A stretch of 64,000 bases of DNA from Pseudoduganella armeniaca (GCF_003028855.1 NZ_CP028324.1:6273492-6337491), one strand, 5' to 3'; shown: positions 50,498 through 59,357, numbered from the stretch's first letter. Program-made: numbers and translations. Notes: a model not told the origin generated them from the sequence alone.

Positions 50498-51759
50498 TCC
50501 TCGCCCGCGATGGTGCGCCAGGGGTACAGCGCGCCCTGCTCGTGCGACATCTGGCGCGCGCGCCGGCGCGCCGAGTCCAGTCCTGCCCAGCGGTAATCCA
50601 GCAGCTTGCGCGCGATCTCCGGCTTGTTGTACAGGAAGTAGGGGAAGATGTAGATCTCCGTGTCCCAGAAGTAGTGGCCCTCGTAGCCCTCGCCCGTGAC
50701 ACCCTTGGCGGCGATATTGGTCTTGCCGTCGCGGCCCACCGATTGCAGCAGGTGGTAGGCGTTGAAGCGGATGCCTTGCTGCAGGGCGTCGTCGCCGTCG
50801 ATCTGCACGTCGGCCTGCTGCCAGAAGTCGGCCAGATAGGCAGCCTGGCGCGCAGCCAGCGCGTCGAAGCCGTCGGCCTGCGCCTGTGCCAGCACGGCAC
50901 GGCTGCGTTCGGCCAGCTCGCCTTCCGGATAATCGCGCGACGAGTGGTAGCTGGCGTACTTCGTCACCTCGATGGCCTGGCCTTGCGTGGCAGCGACGTT
51001 GTATGCCTGCTCCAGCCGCAGGCCCTGCTGCAGGAAGGTGGCGTTGGCGGCGTTGGCGACATGCGTGCGTGTGGCGCTGACGAGGTGGAATCCGCTGTTG
51101 CGCGTTATTTGCACCAGCGCCGCGTAATGGGCGTCCTGCTCGACCGCCAGCAGCGTCAGCGCGGGGCCGGACACGGCGGAGCCGACGCGGGGATCGTCGC
51201 CCGCTTCCAGGTTCTTCACGGCGCCATCCAGGCTGGACACGATGCGCACGCTGCCGCTGACGTTGACGGGCGTGACCTGCACCTGCAGCGCCAGCAGGTG
51301 CTTGTTGTCGAACGAGACGAGTCGACGGCTGCGGTAGTCGATCGTGCGCCCGCCCGGCGACGTCCAGCGCAGGCGGCGCTCCAGCAGGCCGGTGCGCAGG
51401 TCCAGCGTGCGTTCATAGCCCTCGACGCTGCCGGTCAGTGGGTCGAAGCGCTCGTCCTCGACGTAGACCTGCAGGCCTTTCGCGTTCGGCACGTTCAGCA
51501 TGAACTGGTTGGTCTTGGCCAGCGCGTACGCGGTTTCAGGATAGTGGATCGGCTCGGACTCGTAGAAACCGTTCAGGTAGGTGCCGTCCATCGACGTGCC
51601 GGCCGGGCCGCTGTAGCCCTCCTCGCCCGTGCCGCGCACGCCGATATAGCCGTTGCCGAGTGCGAACAGTGTCTCGTTCAGGAAGTGCGTGGCGGTGTCG
51701 GGTGCGGTTTCGCGCAGGCGCCAGGGATCGGGTGGGAAGTTGGAGGTGTTTGCGGACAC
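49987..51759 (-). CDS. N-terminal and barrel part of the GH65 phosphorylase
   Basis: This 590-codon frame carries real GH65 sequence down to FVINEVTG. Beyond that (about residue 490) it reads arginine/threonine-rich nonsense as far as the stop at 49987. The GTG start gives MSANTSNFPPDPWRLRET in the database-style reading. Confidence 0.65.
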   Translation of the reverse strand: MSANTSNFPPDPWRLRETAPDTATHFLNETLFALGNGYIGVRGTGEEGYSGPAGTSMDGTYLNGFYESEPIHYPETAYALAKTNQFMLNVPNAKGLQVYVEDERFDPLTGSVEGYERTLDLRTGLLERRLRWTSPGGRTIDYRSRRLVSFDNKHLLALQVQVTPVNVSGSVRIVSSLDGAVKNLEAGDDPRVGSAVSGPALTLLAVEQDAHYAALVQITRNSGFHLVSATRTHVANAANATFLQQGLRLEQAYNVAATQGQAIEVTKYASYHSSRDYPEGELAERSRAVLAQAQADGFDALAARQAAYLADFWQQADVQIDGDDALQQGIRFNAYHLLQSVGRDGKTNIAAKGVTGEGYEGHYFWDTEIYIFPYFLYNKPEIARKLLDYRWAGLDSARRRARQMSHEQGALYPWRTIAGEECSAYFPAGTAQYHINADIAYSIKQYWDATGDIDWLRACGAEIVMETARIWTGIGSFDRKGRFVINEVTGRTSTRPSSTTTTTPMRWRASTWSSPPPSRTSWRPSTRRITPASPRRWACAGTSRPNGAAPPARCTCRTTRSWASMSRTTASCRRSAGTSPTRRPINTRCC

Positions 51760-51770
51760 GTTATGCCTTT

Positions 51771-51782
51771 CAAACCGGTTTG
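51771..51782. promoter_or_regulatory. Palindromic LacI-type operator upstream of the GH65 operon
   Basis: CAAACCGGTTTG is a perfect 12-bp palindrome with a central CG, a hallmark of LacI-family operators. It ends 12 bp before the GH65 start, where bound repressor would block initiation. Which of the two LacI proteins binds is unknown. Confidence 0.55.
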
Positions 51783-51796
51783 GAAACGCGTTAAAA

Positions 51797-51834
51797 AAAT
51801 TGGCGGCGGTAGGGTCGGTCCCTGTGGAACCGCC
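51797..51834 (-). terminator. Probable terminator of the upstream lacI gene
   Basis: On the minus strand GGCGGT pairs with ACCGCC across about 18 nt, followed by CGCCAATTTTTTT. It lies 8 bp after the stop of the LacI gene, so that gene may be separated from the GH65 operon. Confidence 0.55.
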
Positions 51835-51841
51835 CCAAGGC

Positions 51842-52837
51842 TCAGGTTGCCCGCACCATCAAGGTCGTCGGCAACACCTCCGACCCCACCGCCTCGCCAT
51901 TCATCAAATCAAGCATCTTGCGCGCCAGCAGGACGCCGCCGTCGCGCAGGTATTGGTGCACGCTGGTCAGCGGCGGCACGAAGCTGGCCGCGCCTGGCGT
52001 GTCGTCGTAGCCGATGACGGAGACCGCCTCCGGCACATGTAGATTCTTTTCCGCCAGCGCCCGGATCGCGCCCATCGCCAGCAGGTCGCTGGCGGCGAAC
52101 ACGCCGTCGAACGCGGCGCCCTTCTTCTTCAGCAGCGCCGAGATGCAGTCGAAGCCCGCCTCGAACGTAAATGCCTTCGGCCGCATGATGTGCACCGTGC
52201 CGCGCCCACCCATCGCGTCGATGAAGCCGGCGCAGCGCTCCTGCACCTCGGCGTGGTCGACGTCGCCCAGGAACACCAGCTTGCTGCGGCCCAGCTCGAT
52301 GAAGCGCTGCGCCGCCGACTGGCCGCCCTTGCGGTTGTCGCTGCCGACGACGATCGTCTCCGAACCCGGCACCGGCGCGCCCCACACCACCAGCGGCAGG
52401 CCCGTCTTCTGCAACGTCGTCACCGCAGTGCCATGCGAGCCCTGGCCCAGCAGGATCAGGCCGTCCGCACCCTGCACCGGGGCCGTGTCCAGCAACTGCT
52501 TGGACGTCAGCACCACGCTATAGCCGGCCGTGGTCAGCTCCTGCGTGATACCGCCCAACAGCTCCAGCGGGTATGGGTCGGACATCGGCCGGCCCTTTGC
52601 CGGCGTCATTTCCACTACCACGGCCACCGAGTACGAGCGCCCCATGCGCAGGTTGCGAGCGCTCACATTGAAGCGGTAGCCCTGCTCTTCGGCGATCTTG
52701 CGCACCTTGTCGCGGGTGGCTTCCGTCACCAGCGGACTGTTGCGCAGCGCCCGCGACACCGTGATCTTGGAGACGCCCGCCACCCGGGCCAGGTCTTCCA
52801 TCGTCAGGCCGGAGTCGGGGGTTTTGGGTGGTGCCAT
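51842..52837 (-). CDS. LacI-family transcriptional regulator (divergent from TonB receptor)
   Basis: The 331-aa product has the LacI helix-turn-helix (LTMEDLARVAGVSKITVSRALRNSPLVTEATRDKV), the hinge (NVSARNLRMGRSYSVAVVV) and a sugar-binding core (GVFAASDLLAMGAIRALAEKN split by loops; IGYDDTPGAASFVPPLTSV). It is divergent from the TonB receptor, and the gap has two tandem LacI-type operators at 52910-52944, so it very likely controls both itself and the receptor. Confidence 0.93.
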   Translation of the reverse strand: MAPPKTPDSGLTMEDLARVAGVSKITVSRALRNSPLVTEATRDKVRKIAEEQGYRFNVSARNLRMGRSYSVAVVVEMTPAKGRPMSDPYPLELLGGITQELTTAGYSVVLTSKQLLDTAPVQGADGLILLGQGSHGTAVTTLQKTGLPLVVWGAPVPGSETIVVGSDNRKGGQSAAQRFIELGRSKLVFLGDVDHAEVQERCAGFIDAMGGRGTVHIMRPKAFTFEAGFDCISALLKKKGAAFDGVFAASDLLAMGAIRALAEKNLHVPEAVSVIGYDDTPGAASFVPPLTSVHQYLRDGGVLLARKMLDLMNGEAVGSEVLPTTLMVRAT

Positions 52838-52909
52838 GGTCGCTCGTGTCGGGTGCTTGGAAAAATTCTGGGGGCATTATGACAGATTCCAAAGTTTTGT
52901 CGCGAAAAA

Positions 52910-52944
52910 TGACATCGATAACATTTCGATTGACATCGATATCA
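52910..52944. promoter_or_regulatory. Two tandem LacI-type operators
   Basis: TGACATCGATAACA (52910-52923) and TGACATCGATATCA (52931-52944) share the core TGACATCGAT and begin 21 bp apart, two helical turns. Both fit the general LacI-family pattern TGnnAnCGnTnnCA. They lie between the divergent lacI gene and the TonB receptor. Confidence 0.7.
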
Positions 52945-53063
52945 TTTGTTGTTTCAATGGCAGGCACAACTGCTGAAACAAGCCAAGCAGCGGGAATGGC
53001 GGGCGCCTGGCGGGGCCGGCCCTTTGTCCCGGAGACGACAATCCCTAGAGAAGAAAGCCCATC

Positions 53064-55532
53064 ATGAGAATTCCTCGCACGTTCCTGCTCTCGTCCATTT
53101 CGCTGGCGATCCTGACCCTGGCCAGCCAGGCCCAGGCCCAGACCGACACCCAGCCGGCCGATACCAGCGGCGCCAGCACCGTCCCACAATCGCAAGCCGG
53201 CGCCGCCCGCACCGACGCCGTCCAGACGGAGCTGCAGCAAGTGGTCGTGACGGGCGTGGCCACGTCCGGCGGCGTGCGCAAGCTCGATTCCGCGTTTTCC
53301 ATCACGACGGCCAGCGAAGAACAGCTGAAGCAAGCCGCGCCCAGCAGCACGGCCGATATCCTGAAACTGGTGCCGGGCGTGTACGCCGAGGCGACGGGCG
53401 GCCAGTCCGGCGCCAATATCGAGGTGCGCGGCTTCCCGTCCGGTTCCGATTCGCCGTTCGTTTCCGTACAACTGATGGGCAACCCGATCTATCCGGTGTC
53501 GACCTTGTCGTTCTTCGAAGGCTCGTCGGCTTTCCGCCTGGATGACACGGTCGAGCGCGTGGAAGTGCTGCGCGGCGGCCCCAGCACGGTCTTCTCGAGC
53601 GGCCAGCCGGGCGCGACGATGAACTTCATCCTGAAAAAGGGTTCGGACACGCCGGAAGGCTCGATCCGCTTCTCGACGGGCACGGGCGAGCTGCGCCGCG
53701 TCGACGTGTTCTACGGCGGCAAGATCGCGGACGGCTGGTACGGCACCATCGGCGGCTTCTACCGCAACACCAACGGCGTGCGCGACGCCGGCTTCCCGGC
53801 CGACAAGGGCGGCCAGCTGACGGCCACCTTGACGAAAAAGCTCGACGGCGGCGAAGTGACGTTCTACGCCCGCGGCACCAACGACAAGAACGCGTTCTAT
53901 ACCGGCGTGCCGCTGATCTCGTCCAACGAAGGGCGCACGATCAGCGAATTCCCCGGTTTCGATCCGCTGACGGGCACGCTGATGAGCGGCGAGATGCGCC
54001 GCTTCACCGTCGAGGCGGGCCCGGGCCGCACCTTGAACTACGACCTGGGCGACGGCCGTGGCCTGAAGTCGACCGTGTTCGGCGTCGACTTCGCCCAGAC
54101 GATCGGCGGCTGGAACGTGTCGAACAAGTTCAACTACTTCGACGGCGACCTGAACACGATCGCCATGTTCACCGGGAACAATCCGCTGACGATGGGCGCG
54201 TACAACGCCAGCGCCCTGGCCACCCATGGCGGCACGCGCGCCACCGCGACCTACCTGGACGGCACTCCGGTGGCGGACAGCCAGCAAGTCGTGCAGGCCG
54301 GCCTGTGGGCAGTGGAAAAACAGCTGCAATCGTTCACGGACGAGATCCGCGTCAGCCGCGAATGGATGAAGGACAACACGGTGACGATCGGCGCCTACTT
54401 CGCCAACTACTCGTCCGATGACGTCTGGTACCTGGGCAACAGCCACCTGATGACGGCCGTGCCGAACGCGCGATTGATCGACGTGCGGCTGAACAACGGC
54501 GTGATCGTCTCGAACCAGGGCAAGGAAGGGCCTGTCAACTATGCGCCGGTGGCGTCCTATGACGGCAGCAATACGGCCCTGTTCATTGCCAACGAATGGA
54601 AGGTCAACGACCGTATCAAGGTGGACGGCGGCATTCGCCGCGAGCGCCAGAAGCTCGATGCCACGGTATCGAACCTGGCCACGGGCGACACGGACAACAA
54701 CCCGCTGACGGTCTACAACAACAACACGTCGATGCCGACCGGCGCCAACACGGCATTGACCCGCACCGACTCGGCCAACTCGTTCACGATCGGCGGCAAC
54801 TACAAGCTGGCCCGCGACGCCAGCGTGTTCGTGCGCGCCAACACGGGCCATACCTTCGTCGCGTTCGACGACCTGCGCAACGCCGGCACGCAGGCCAAGG
54901 TGGACAACCGCGACTTCCTGCCGACGCCGAAGATCAAGCAGGTCGAAGTGGGCTTCAAGACGGCCACGCCGCTGTACAGTGCCTACATCAACTACTTCCA
55001 CACGGAGTTCGACGGCATCTCCTTCCAGCAGCTGCTGGCCGACGGCACCGTGCTGTATTCCACCAGCGGCTCGAAGGGCAACGGCGTCGAGTTCGAGCTG
55101 GCCGTGCGTCCCATCCGCGACCTGACCCTGACCCTGACGGGCGACTGGCAGGATTCGGAATACAAGGACAACCCGAAAACGGCGGGCAAGCGCGTGCAGC
55201 GCCAGCCGAAGACGCAGTTCCGCTTCACGCCGGCCTATCGCATCCCGCTGGGCGAGAACGAGCTGAAACTGTACGGCACGTACACCTACGTGGGCGAGCG
55301 CTGGGCCGACCAGCTCAACGAGCAGTACCTGCCGTCCTATAAGACGGTCGACCTGGGCGCCGTGTACCGCCTGGGCGAAAAGATCGAGCTGCGCGTCAGC
55401 GGCACGAATCTCTCCAACGAGCTGGGTCTCACGGAAGGCAACTCGCGCCTGACCACCGGCGGTACGGGTCCCATCAACGCGCGCCCGCTGTTCGGCCGCA
55501 CCTGGGAAGCCTCCGTCATGTACCGTTTCTAA
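53064..55532 (+). CDS. TonB-dependent receptor
   Basis: This outer-membrane active transporter has 822 aa. It has a signal peptide (SISLAILTLASQAQA), a plug domain from about residue 70 (AFSITTASEEQLKQAAPSS, DILKLVPGVY, VERVEVLRGGPSTVFSSGQPG), and a 22-strand-type barrel ending in the aromatic YRF. The plug looks like the siderophore-receptor branch, but the neighbourhood (LacI, GH65, PgmB, MFS) argues for sugar uptake. I cannot decide the ligand from sequence. A LacI operator pair lies upstream and an intrinsic terminator downstream. Confidence 0.92.
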   Translation: MRIPRTFLLSSISLAILTLASQAQAQTDTQPADTSGASTVPQSQAGAARTDAVQTELQQVVVTGVATSGGVRKLDSAFSITTASEEQLKQAAPSSTADILKLVPGVYAEATGGQSGANIEVRGFPSGSDSPFVSVQLMGNPIYPVSTLSFFEGSSAFRLDDTVERVEVLRGGPSTVFSSGQPGATMNFILKKGSDTPEGSIRFSTGTGELRRVDVFYGGKIADGWYGTIGGFYRNTNGVRDAGFPADKGGQLTATLTKKLDGGEVTFYARGTNDKNAFYTGVPLISSNEGRTISEFPGFDPLTGTLMSGEMRRFTVEAGPGRTLNYDLGDGRGLKSTVFGVDFAQTIGGWNVSNKFNYFDGDLNTIAMFTGNNPLTMGAYNASALATHGGTRATATYLDGTPVADSQQVVQAGLWAVEKQLQSFTDEIRVSREWMKDNTVTIGAYFANYSSDDVWYLGNSHLMTAVPNARLIDVRLNNGVIVSNQGKEGPVNYAPVASYDGSNTALFIANEWKVNDRIKVDGGIRRERQKLDATVSNLATGDTDNNPLTVYNNNTSMPTGANTALTRTDSANSFTIGGNYKLARDASVFVRANTGHTFVAFDDLRNAGTQAKVDNRDFLPTPKIKQVEVGFKTATPLYSAYINYFHTEFDGISFQQLLADGTVLYSTSGSKGNGVEFELAVRPIRDLTLTLTGDWQDSEYKDNPKTAGKRVQRQPKTQFRFTPAYRIPLGENELKLYGTYTYVGERWADQLNEQYLPSYKTVDLGAVYRLGEKIELRVSGTNLSNELGLTEGNSRLTTGGTGPINARPLFGRTWEASVMYRF

Positions 55533-55596
55533 GAGTTCATCGAGAACAGTCCCTGGCGCGCGGAAATCCAAGGCCGCGCGTTCGTTCTCACCTTTG

Positions 55597-55621
55597 GCGG
55601 CCTGCGGGCCGCTTTTTTTTT
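55597..55621 (+). terminator. Intrinsic terminator after the TonB receptor gene
   Basis: GCGGCC pairs with GGCCGC around TGCG, followed at once by nine T residues. This is a strong Rho-independent terminator 65 bp after the stop. Confidence 0.9.
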
Positions 55622-55712
55622 GATGGCAGCTGAAAACCGGTGACAGTCACCGGCTTTGCGCGCCGAGCGCACTATAATTTCCGTTTTCCGCATCCAACCT
55701 GAAAGCCTCGCC

Positions 55713-56627
55713 ATGACGAATTTCGCCTCGCCCTGCCCTGTGGTACGTACTTCGGAAGATGGCCTTGCGCTGTCGCGCATCGTAGCGGGGATGTGGCGGA
55801 TGGGGGAATGGAATATGTCGCCGCAACAGCGCCTGGCCTTCATCGAGCAGTGCCTGGAGCTGGGCGTCTCGAGTTTCGACCATGCCGACATCTACGGCGG
55901 CTACGGTGTCGAAAGCCTGTTCGGCGAGGCGCTGGCGCTGCAGCCGTCGCTGCGCGACCGCATGCAGATCGTCAGCAAGTGCGGCATCAAACTGATTTCG
56001 CCGGCGCGACCCGCCCATACGATCCAGCATTACGACACGACGGCGGCCCACATCACCGCCTCCGTCGACAACTCGTTGCAGGCGCTCGGCACCACGCACC
56101 TGGACCTGCTGCTGATCCACCGTCCCGACCCGCTGATGGACTTCGACGAGATCGCCGAGGCCTTCGAGGCCTTGCGCGCGGCCGGCAAGGTGCGCCATTT
56201 CGGCGTGTCGAACTTCAGCCGGCACCAGTTCGAATGCCTGCACCGGCGCGTGCCGCTGGCCACCAACCAGGTCGAGTTCTCGCCGCTGCACCTGGCGCCG
56301 ATGTTCGACGAAACGTTCGACGGCCTGCAGGACAAAGGGATTGCGCCGATGATCTGGTCGCCGCTGGCCGGTGGCCGGTTGTTCGGCGAGGACGCGGCAA
56401 CAGTGCCGCTGCGCGCCAAGCTGCGCCAGGTGGCGGCGGAAACGGGGCGTTCGTTCAGCAGCGTGGTGTTCGCCTGGATCATGCAGCTGCCCAGCAGGCC
56501 GATCCCGCTGACGGGCAGCGGCCGCCTCGAAGCGATCCGCGAAGCGGTGGAGGCGACGCGCTTTATGCTGACCCGGCAGCAGTGGTTCGAGATCCTGCGT
56601 GCCGCGCGCGGGCACGAGGTCGCATAA
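55713..56627 (+). CDS. Aldo/keto reductase
   Basis: The 304-aa NAD(P)H-dependent TIM-barrel oxidoreductase has the AKR tetrad: Asp and Tyr in FDHADIYGGYGVE, Lys in IVSKCGIK and His in LLLIHRPDPL. It also has the GKVRHFGVSNFS strand and a C-terminal cofactor loop (IPLTGSGRLEAIREAV). It is close to the YdhF-type family. ATG 55713 starts the conserved fold; an in-frame start 57 bp upstream lies in the untranslated region. It converges with pssA, 3 bp apart. Substrate unknown. Confidence 0.92.
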   Translation: MTNFASPCPVVRTSEDGLALSRIVAGMWRMGEWNMSPQQRLAFIEQCLELGVSSFDHADIYGGYGVESLFGEALALQPSLRDRMQIVSKCGIKLISPARPAHTIQHYDTTAAHITASVDNSLQALGTTHLDLLLIHRPDPLMDFDEIAEAFEALRAAGKVRHFGVSNFSRHQFECLHRRVPLATNQVEFSPLHLAPMFDETFDGLQDKGIAPMIWSPLAGGRLFGEDAATVPLRAKLRQVAAETGRSFSSVVFAWIMQLPSRPIPLTGSGRLEAIREAVEATRFMLTRQQWFEILRAARGHEVA

Positions 56628-56630
56628 CGC

Positions 56631-57410
56631 TCAATCCTCGTAGACGACCGGCGGCGGAATCTTGCGGAAACCCTGCTTCCACGCCAGGTTCAGCGCCAGC
56701 GTGCCGGTGATGTAGAGCAGGAAGAACAGCACGAAGTAATACGCGCGCAGCCAGACCAGCAGGCCGATATTGATGGCCAGGACCACGAACAGCGCCGTGC
56801 TTTTCTTCTGCTTCGAGCTGGGGAAGCGGATCGTCGACACCATCAGGCTGCCGACCAGGAACAGCAGCAGCACGACCAGCCAGCCATGCAGGGACGTATC
56901 CGGCGGTTCCGGCCAGGCGACGACGACGGACGCCACGCAGGCGGCACCCGCCGTGATGGGCATGCCGACGAAGTATTTCGGGTCGGTGCGGCCGACGTTG
57001 ACGTTGAAGCGCGCCAGCCGCAGCGCGCCGCAGGCGACAAAAAAGAACGCGGCAATGCCGCCGGCGCGCAGCAAGGTCGGGTCGGCCGGGCCCATCGGCA
57101 CGAAGCCGTAGCAGTACAGCAGCAGGGCCGGGGCGCAGCCGAAATTCATCACGTCCGCGATCGAGTCGAGCTGCACGCCGAATTCGGAACTGGTGCCGGT
57201 GGCGCGGGCCACGAAGCCGTCCAGTGCGTCGAAAATGCCGGCCAGGACCAGCAGCGCGGCGGCCAGGCGGTAGTCCGCCGCATAGCCGGCATGGGCGTTG
57301 TCGACGGACAGGACGATGCTGCCGAAGCCGCAGGCGATCGACAGCAGGGTGACCGAGCTGGGCAAGGCAAATTTGGCGCGCTGCATGCGGCGGGTGCGGG
57401 GAGTAGTCAA
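56631..57410 (-). CDS. pssA: CDP-diacylglycerol--serine O-phosphatidyltransferase
   Basis: PssA makes phosphatidylserine, the precursor of phosphatidylethanolamine, at the inner membrane. The 259-aa product has the CDP-alcohol phosphotransferase motif D-G-x2-A-R-x8-G-x3-D-x3-D (FDALDGFVARATGTSSEFG, then QLDSIAD). About seven membrane helices follow. This membrane form matches the short, Bacillus-like PssA type rather than the soluble E. coli enzyme. The product may also be named CDP-alcohol phosphatidyltransferase. Confidence 0.93.
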   Translation of the reverse strand: MTTPRTRRMQRAKFALPSSVTLLSIACGFGSIVLSVDNAHAGYAADYRLAAALLVLAGIFDALDGFVARATGTSSEFGVQLDSIADVMNFGCAPALLLYCYGFVPMGPADPTLLRAGGIAAFFFVACGALRLARFNVNVGRTDPKYFVGMPITAGAACVASVVVAWPEPPDTSLHGWLVVLLLFLVGSLMVSTIRFPSSKQKKSTALFVVLAINIGLLVWLRAYYFVLFFLLYITGTLALNLAWKQGFRKIPPPVVYED

Positions 57411-57593
57411 TTGTGCTCGCGTAGGTGGTTTCCGGCACGTGGCCTATTGGACATTGCCGGTATTGTACCGTCCGCGCCGACCCGGCAGCGTCCTGCAACC
57501 GGGGGCGCTGCCGTCCAAAGGTCAGGCCGTGGGGCCTGATTTAGCTTAGAATCGCTCTGTGGCCGGGCTGTACCGGCATCCCCGGAGCTCATC

Positions 57594-58535
57594 ATGCACG
57601 CACTCGAACACTGGAACGCGCGACTGGCCGCGCTGCTGCTGGCAGGGCTGCTGTCCGCCTGCGGCGGCAGCAACGATCGCGTGGATGAGGCCCAGCCGGC
57701 AACGCCGTCCTCGCCCGTGCAGCCCGGTGCGCCGACCGCGACCGGCGACACTGCCACGGACGGCTTTGCGTGGTTCAATTACCGTCGCGCGCAGGCAGGC
57801 CTGTCGGTGCTCACGCGCAACAGCGCCATCGACCAGGCCGCGCTGGGCCACTCGAACTACCTGCGCACCAACGAGACGGTGTCGCACGACCAGATCAGCG
57901 GCAAGTCCGGCTACACGGGGAAAACGCTGGCAGACCGCTTCGCGGCGGTAGGCTATACCATCAGGAATCCCTATGCCTACGGCGAAGTGATCTCGGCCGC
58001 CGCCGACCGCACGGGCTTCTATCATGCCGAGGAACTGATCGCGGCGATCTATCACCGCTTCGTCATCTTCGAGCCGCTGTTCCGCGAGATGGGCACGGGT
58101 GCCTCGGCAACGTCGAACGGCTACACCTATTTCACGGCGGACTTCGCTGCCAGCGGTGGCTATGGCCCAGGCGTGGGACGCGGCAACGTGGTGGTGTACC
58201 CGGTCAATGGCCAGACCGCCGTACCCGTCAATTTCATGAGCGACAGCGAGTCGCCCGATCCGGTGCCGGACCGCAATGAGGTCGGCTATCCGATCAGCGT
58301 GCATGCGGACAATTCCTCGACGATCGTCGTCAACAGCTTCACCGTACGCGCCCGCGGCGGCATGGACCTTCCGGTACGCCTGCTGACCAAGGCGACCGAC
58401 GCGGAAACGCCCAAGGCGGCCGTCTCGATCATCCCGCTGGCGAAACTGGCGACCGGCACCGTCTACGACGTCAGCTTCAGCGGCACCGTCGATGGCACGG
58501 CCATCGCCCGCAACTGGTCCTTCACGACACGCTGA
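57594..58535 (+). CDS. CAP-domain lipoprotein
   Basis: The 313-aa product has a lipoprotein signal (LLLAGLLSACGG, lipobox LSAC). A CAP/SCP domain follows (about residues 55-200, FAWFNYRRAQAGLSVLTRNSAI and GHSNYLRTNETVSHDQ), and then a beta-sandwich of Ig/Big type (about 215-313, YPISVHADNSSTIVVNSFTV). CAP proteins are secreted and bind lipids, cell-wall material or other ligands; bacterial roles are mostly unknown. Its stop overlaps the Hpt gene start by one base. Confidence 0.88.
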   Translation: MHALEHWNARLAALLLAGLLSACGGSNDRVDEAQPATPSSPVQPGAPTATGDTATDGFAWFNYRRAQAGLSVLTRNSAIDQAALGHSNYLRTNETVSHDQISGKSGYTGKTLADRFAAVGYTIRNPYAYGEVISAAADRTGFYHAEELIAAIYHRFVIFEPLFREMGTGASATSNGYTYFTADFAASGGYGPGVGRGNVVVYPVNGQTAVPVNFMSDSESPDPVPDRNEVGYPISVHADNSSTIVVNSFTVRARGGMDLPVRLLTKATDAETPKAAVSIIPLAKLATGTVYDVSFSGTVDGTAIARNWSFTTR

Positions 58536-59131
58536 TGGGTATTCGCTTCGATCCGGCGGAAGCCGCGGCGCTGCCCGTGCTCGACGCGGCACACGGCCTG
58601 GCACGGCTGCTGGGCGATCGGCAGGTGTATGCCAACGTGTTGCGGCGCTTTTCGGGTTACGCGACCTGCGTGGAGGAAGCCAGGGCGCAACTGGCGGCGG
58701 GCGACCGCGATACCGCCCACCGCACGCTGCATACCTTGAAAGGCGCGGCCGGGCTGGTCTCGGCACCGCAGCTGTACATGCTGGCCGGGCGGGCCGAACA
58801 CGCGATGGAACGCAACGAGCCGGTCGATGAATTGCTGGCGCCGCTGCAAACGGCGCTGACCGCCCTGCTGGCAGCCATCGCGGAAGAACTGGAACGCAAT
58901 CCGCCGCCGCCGCTGCCGGTCGAGGCGCCGGAGGACAGCGACGGCGCCGTGCTGCTGCAAGAATTGGCCCGGCTGCTGGACGAGGGCAATGGCAGCGCCG
59001 TCGACCTGGCGGCGCGCTATGCGCCGCTGCTGGCGGAAACGATGGGGGCCGTGCCTTGGCGCGCGGTCGCGGCGGCCGTGGACGACTACGACTTCGACCG
59101 CGCGCTGGAACTGCTGCGCCCGGCGCTGTGA
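58535..59131 (+). CDS. Hpt-domain protein
   Basis: The 198-aa soluble protein has a histidine phosphotransfer domain (about residues 25-110) and the phosphorylated His66 in HTLKGAAG. Its C-terminal 80 residues resemble part of a second helical module found in response-regulator/sensor hybrids. No kinase or response regulator is adjacent, so its partners lie elsewhere. It overlaps the CAP lipoprotein stop by one base (TGATG), suggesting coupled translation, an odd pairing of an envelope and a signalling protein. Confidence 0.88.
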   Translation: MGIRFDPAEAAALPVLDAAHGLARLLGDRQVYANVLRRFSGYATCVEEARAQLAAGDRDTAHRTLHTLKGAAGLVSAPQLYMLAGRAEHAMERNEPVDELLAPLQTALTALLAAIAEELERNPPPPLPVEAPEDSDGAVLLQELARLLDEGNGSAVDLAARYAPLLAETMGAVPWRAVAAAVDDYDFDRALELLRPAL

Positions 59132-59156
59132 CGCCGGGCCGGCGCGGTCGTTCAAC

Positions 59157-59357
59157 TCAGCGGGTATATTCAGCTTCCTCGTCGAACGAATCCGCGCAAT
59201 CCCTGCCGCAGAAGCGCTTCACGCTGTCCAGCGGTTTTTCGCAGTACCAGCACGACCCCTTCGGCGGCAGCATCTGACGCGTTCGCAGCGGCGCCGGCAT
59301 GACCGGCAAGCCCGCACTGGCGATCTCGGATGACAGGTTCTCTTGTATCGGTTCCAC
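59157..59357 (-). CDS. Small zinc-ribbon protein
   Basis: The product is 66 aa from GTG 59357 (AAAGGGGA site upstream); a longer frame reaches 59396. The C-terminal half has CWYCEKPLDSVKRFCGRDC, a C-x2-C-x11-C-x3-C zinc-binding pattern like that of small FCS/MYND-like fingers, ending in acidic DSFDEEAEYTR. It probably binds one zinc. Function unknown. Confidence 0.7.
   Translation of the reverse strand: MEPIQENLSSEIASAGLPVMPAPLRTRQMLPPKGSCWYCEKPLDSVKRFCGRDCADSFDEEAEYTR

Larger units (their letters stand above)
49436..51759 (-). pseudogene. Glycoside hydrolase family 65 phosphorylase (maltose/trehalose/kojibiose type), apparent -1 frameshift
   Basis: GH65 phosphorylases split an alpha-glucosidic disaccharide with phosphate to beta-glucose 1-phosphate. 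Read across one frame change, the gene gives about 774 residues, the family's usual length. It has the N-terminal beta-sandwich (ETLFALGNGYIGVRG), the (alpha/alpha)6 barrel (GHYFWDTEIYIFPYFLY; GTAQYHINADIAYSIKQYW), and the C-terminal jelly-roll. The frame changes at GGGCCGG near 50287-50293, exactly in the catalytic VTGPDEYT box that holds the general-acid glutamate. One missing C explains it. The start is GTG 51759 with AAAGG upstream. It is either inactive or an assembly error. Confidence 0.85.

Noticed and set aside
52518..55571. A 1017-codon minus-strand frame opposite the TonB receptor
   Set aside because: Composition is typical of the antisense of a GC-rich gene, and the receptor on the other strand has a signal peptide, plug and barrel.
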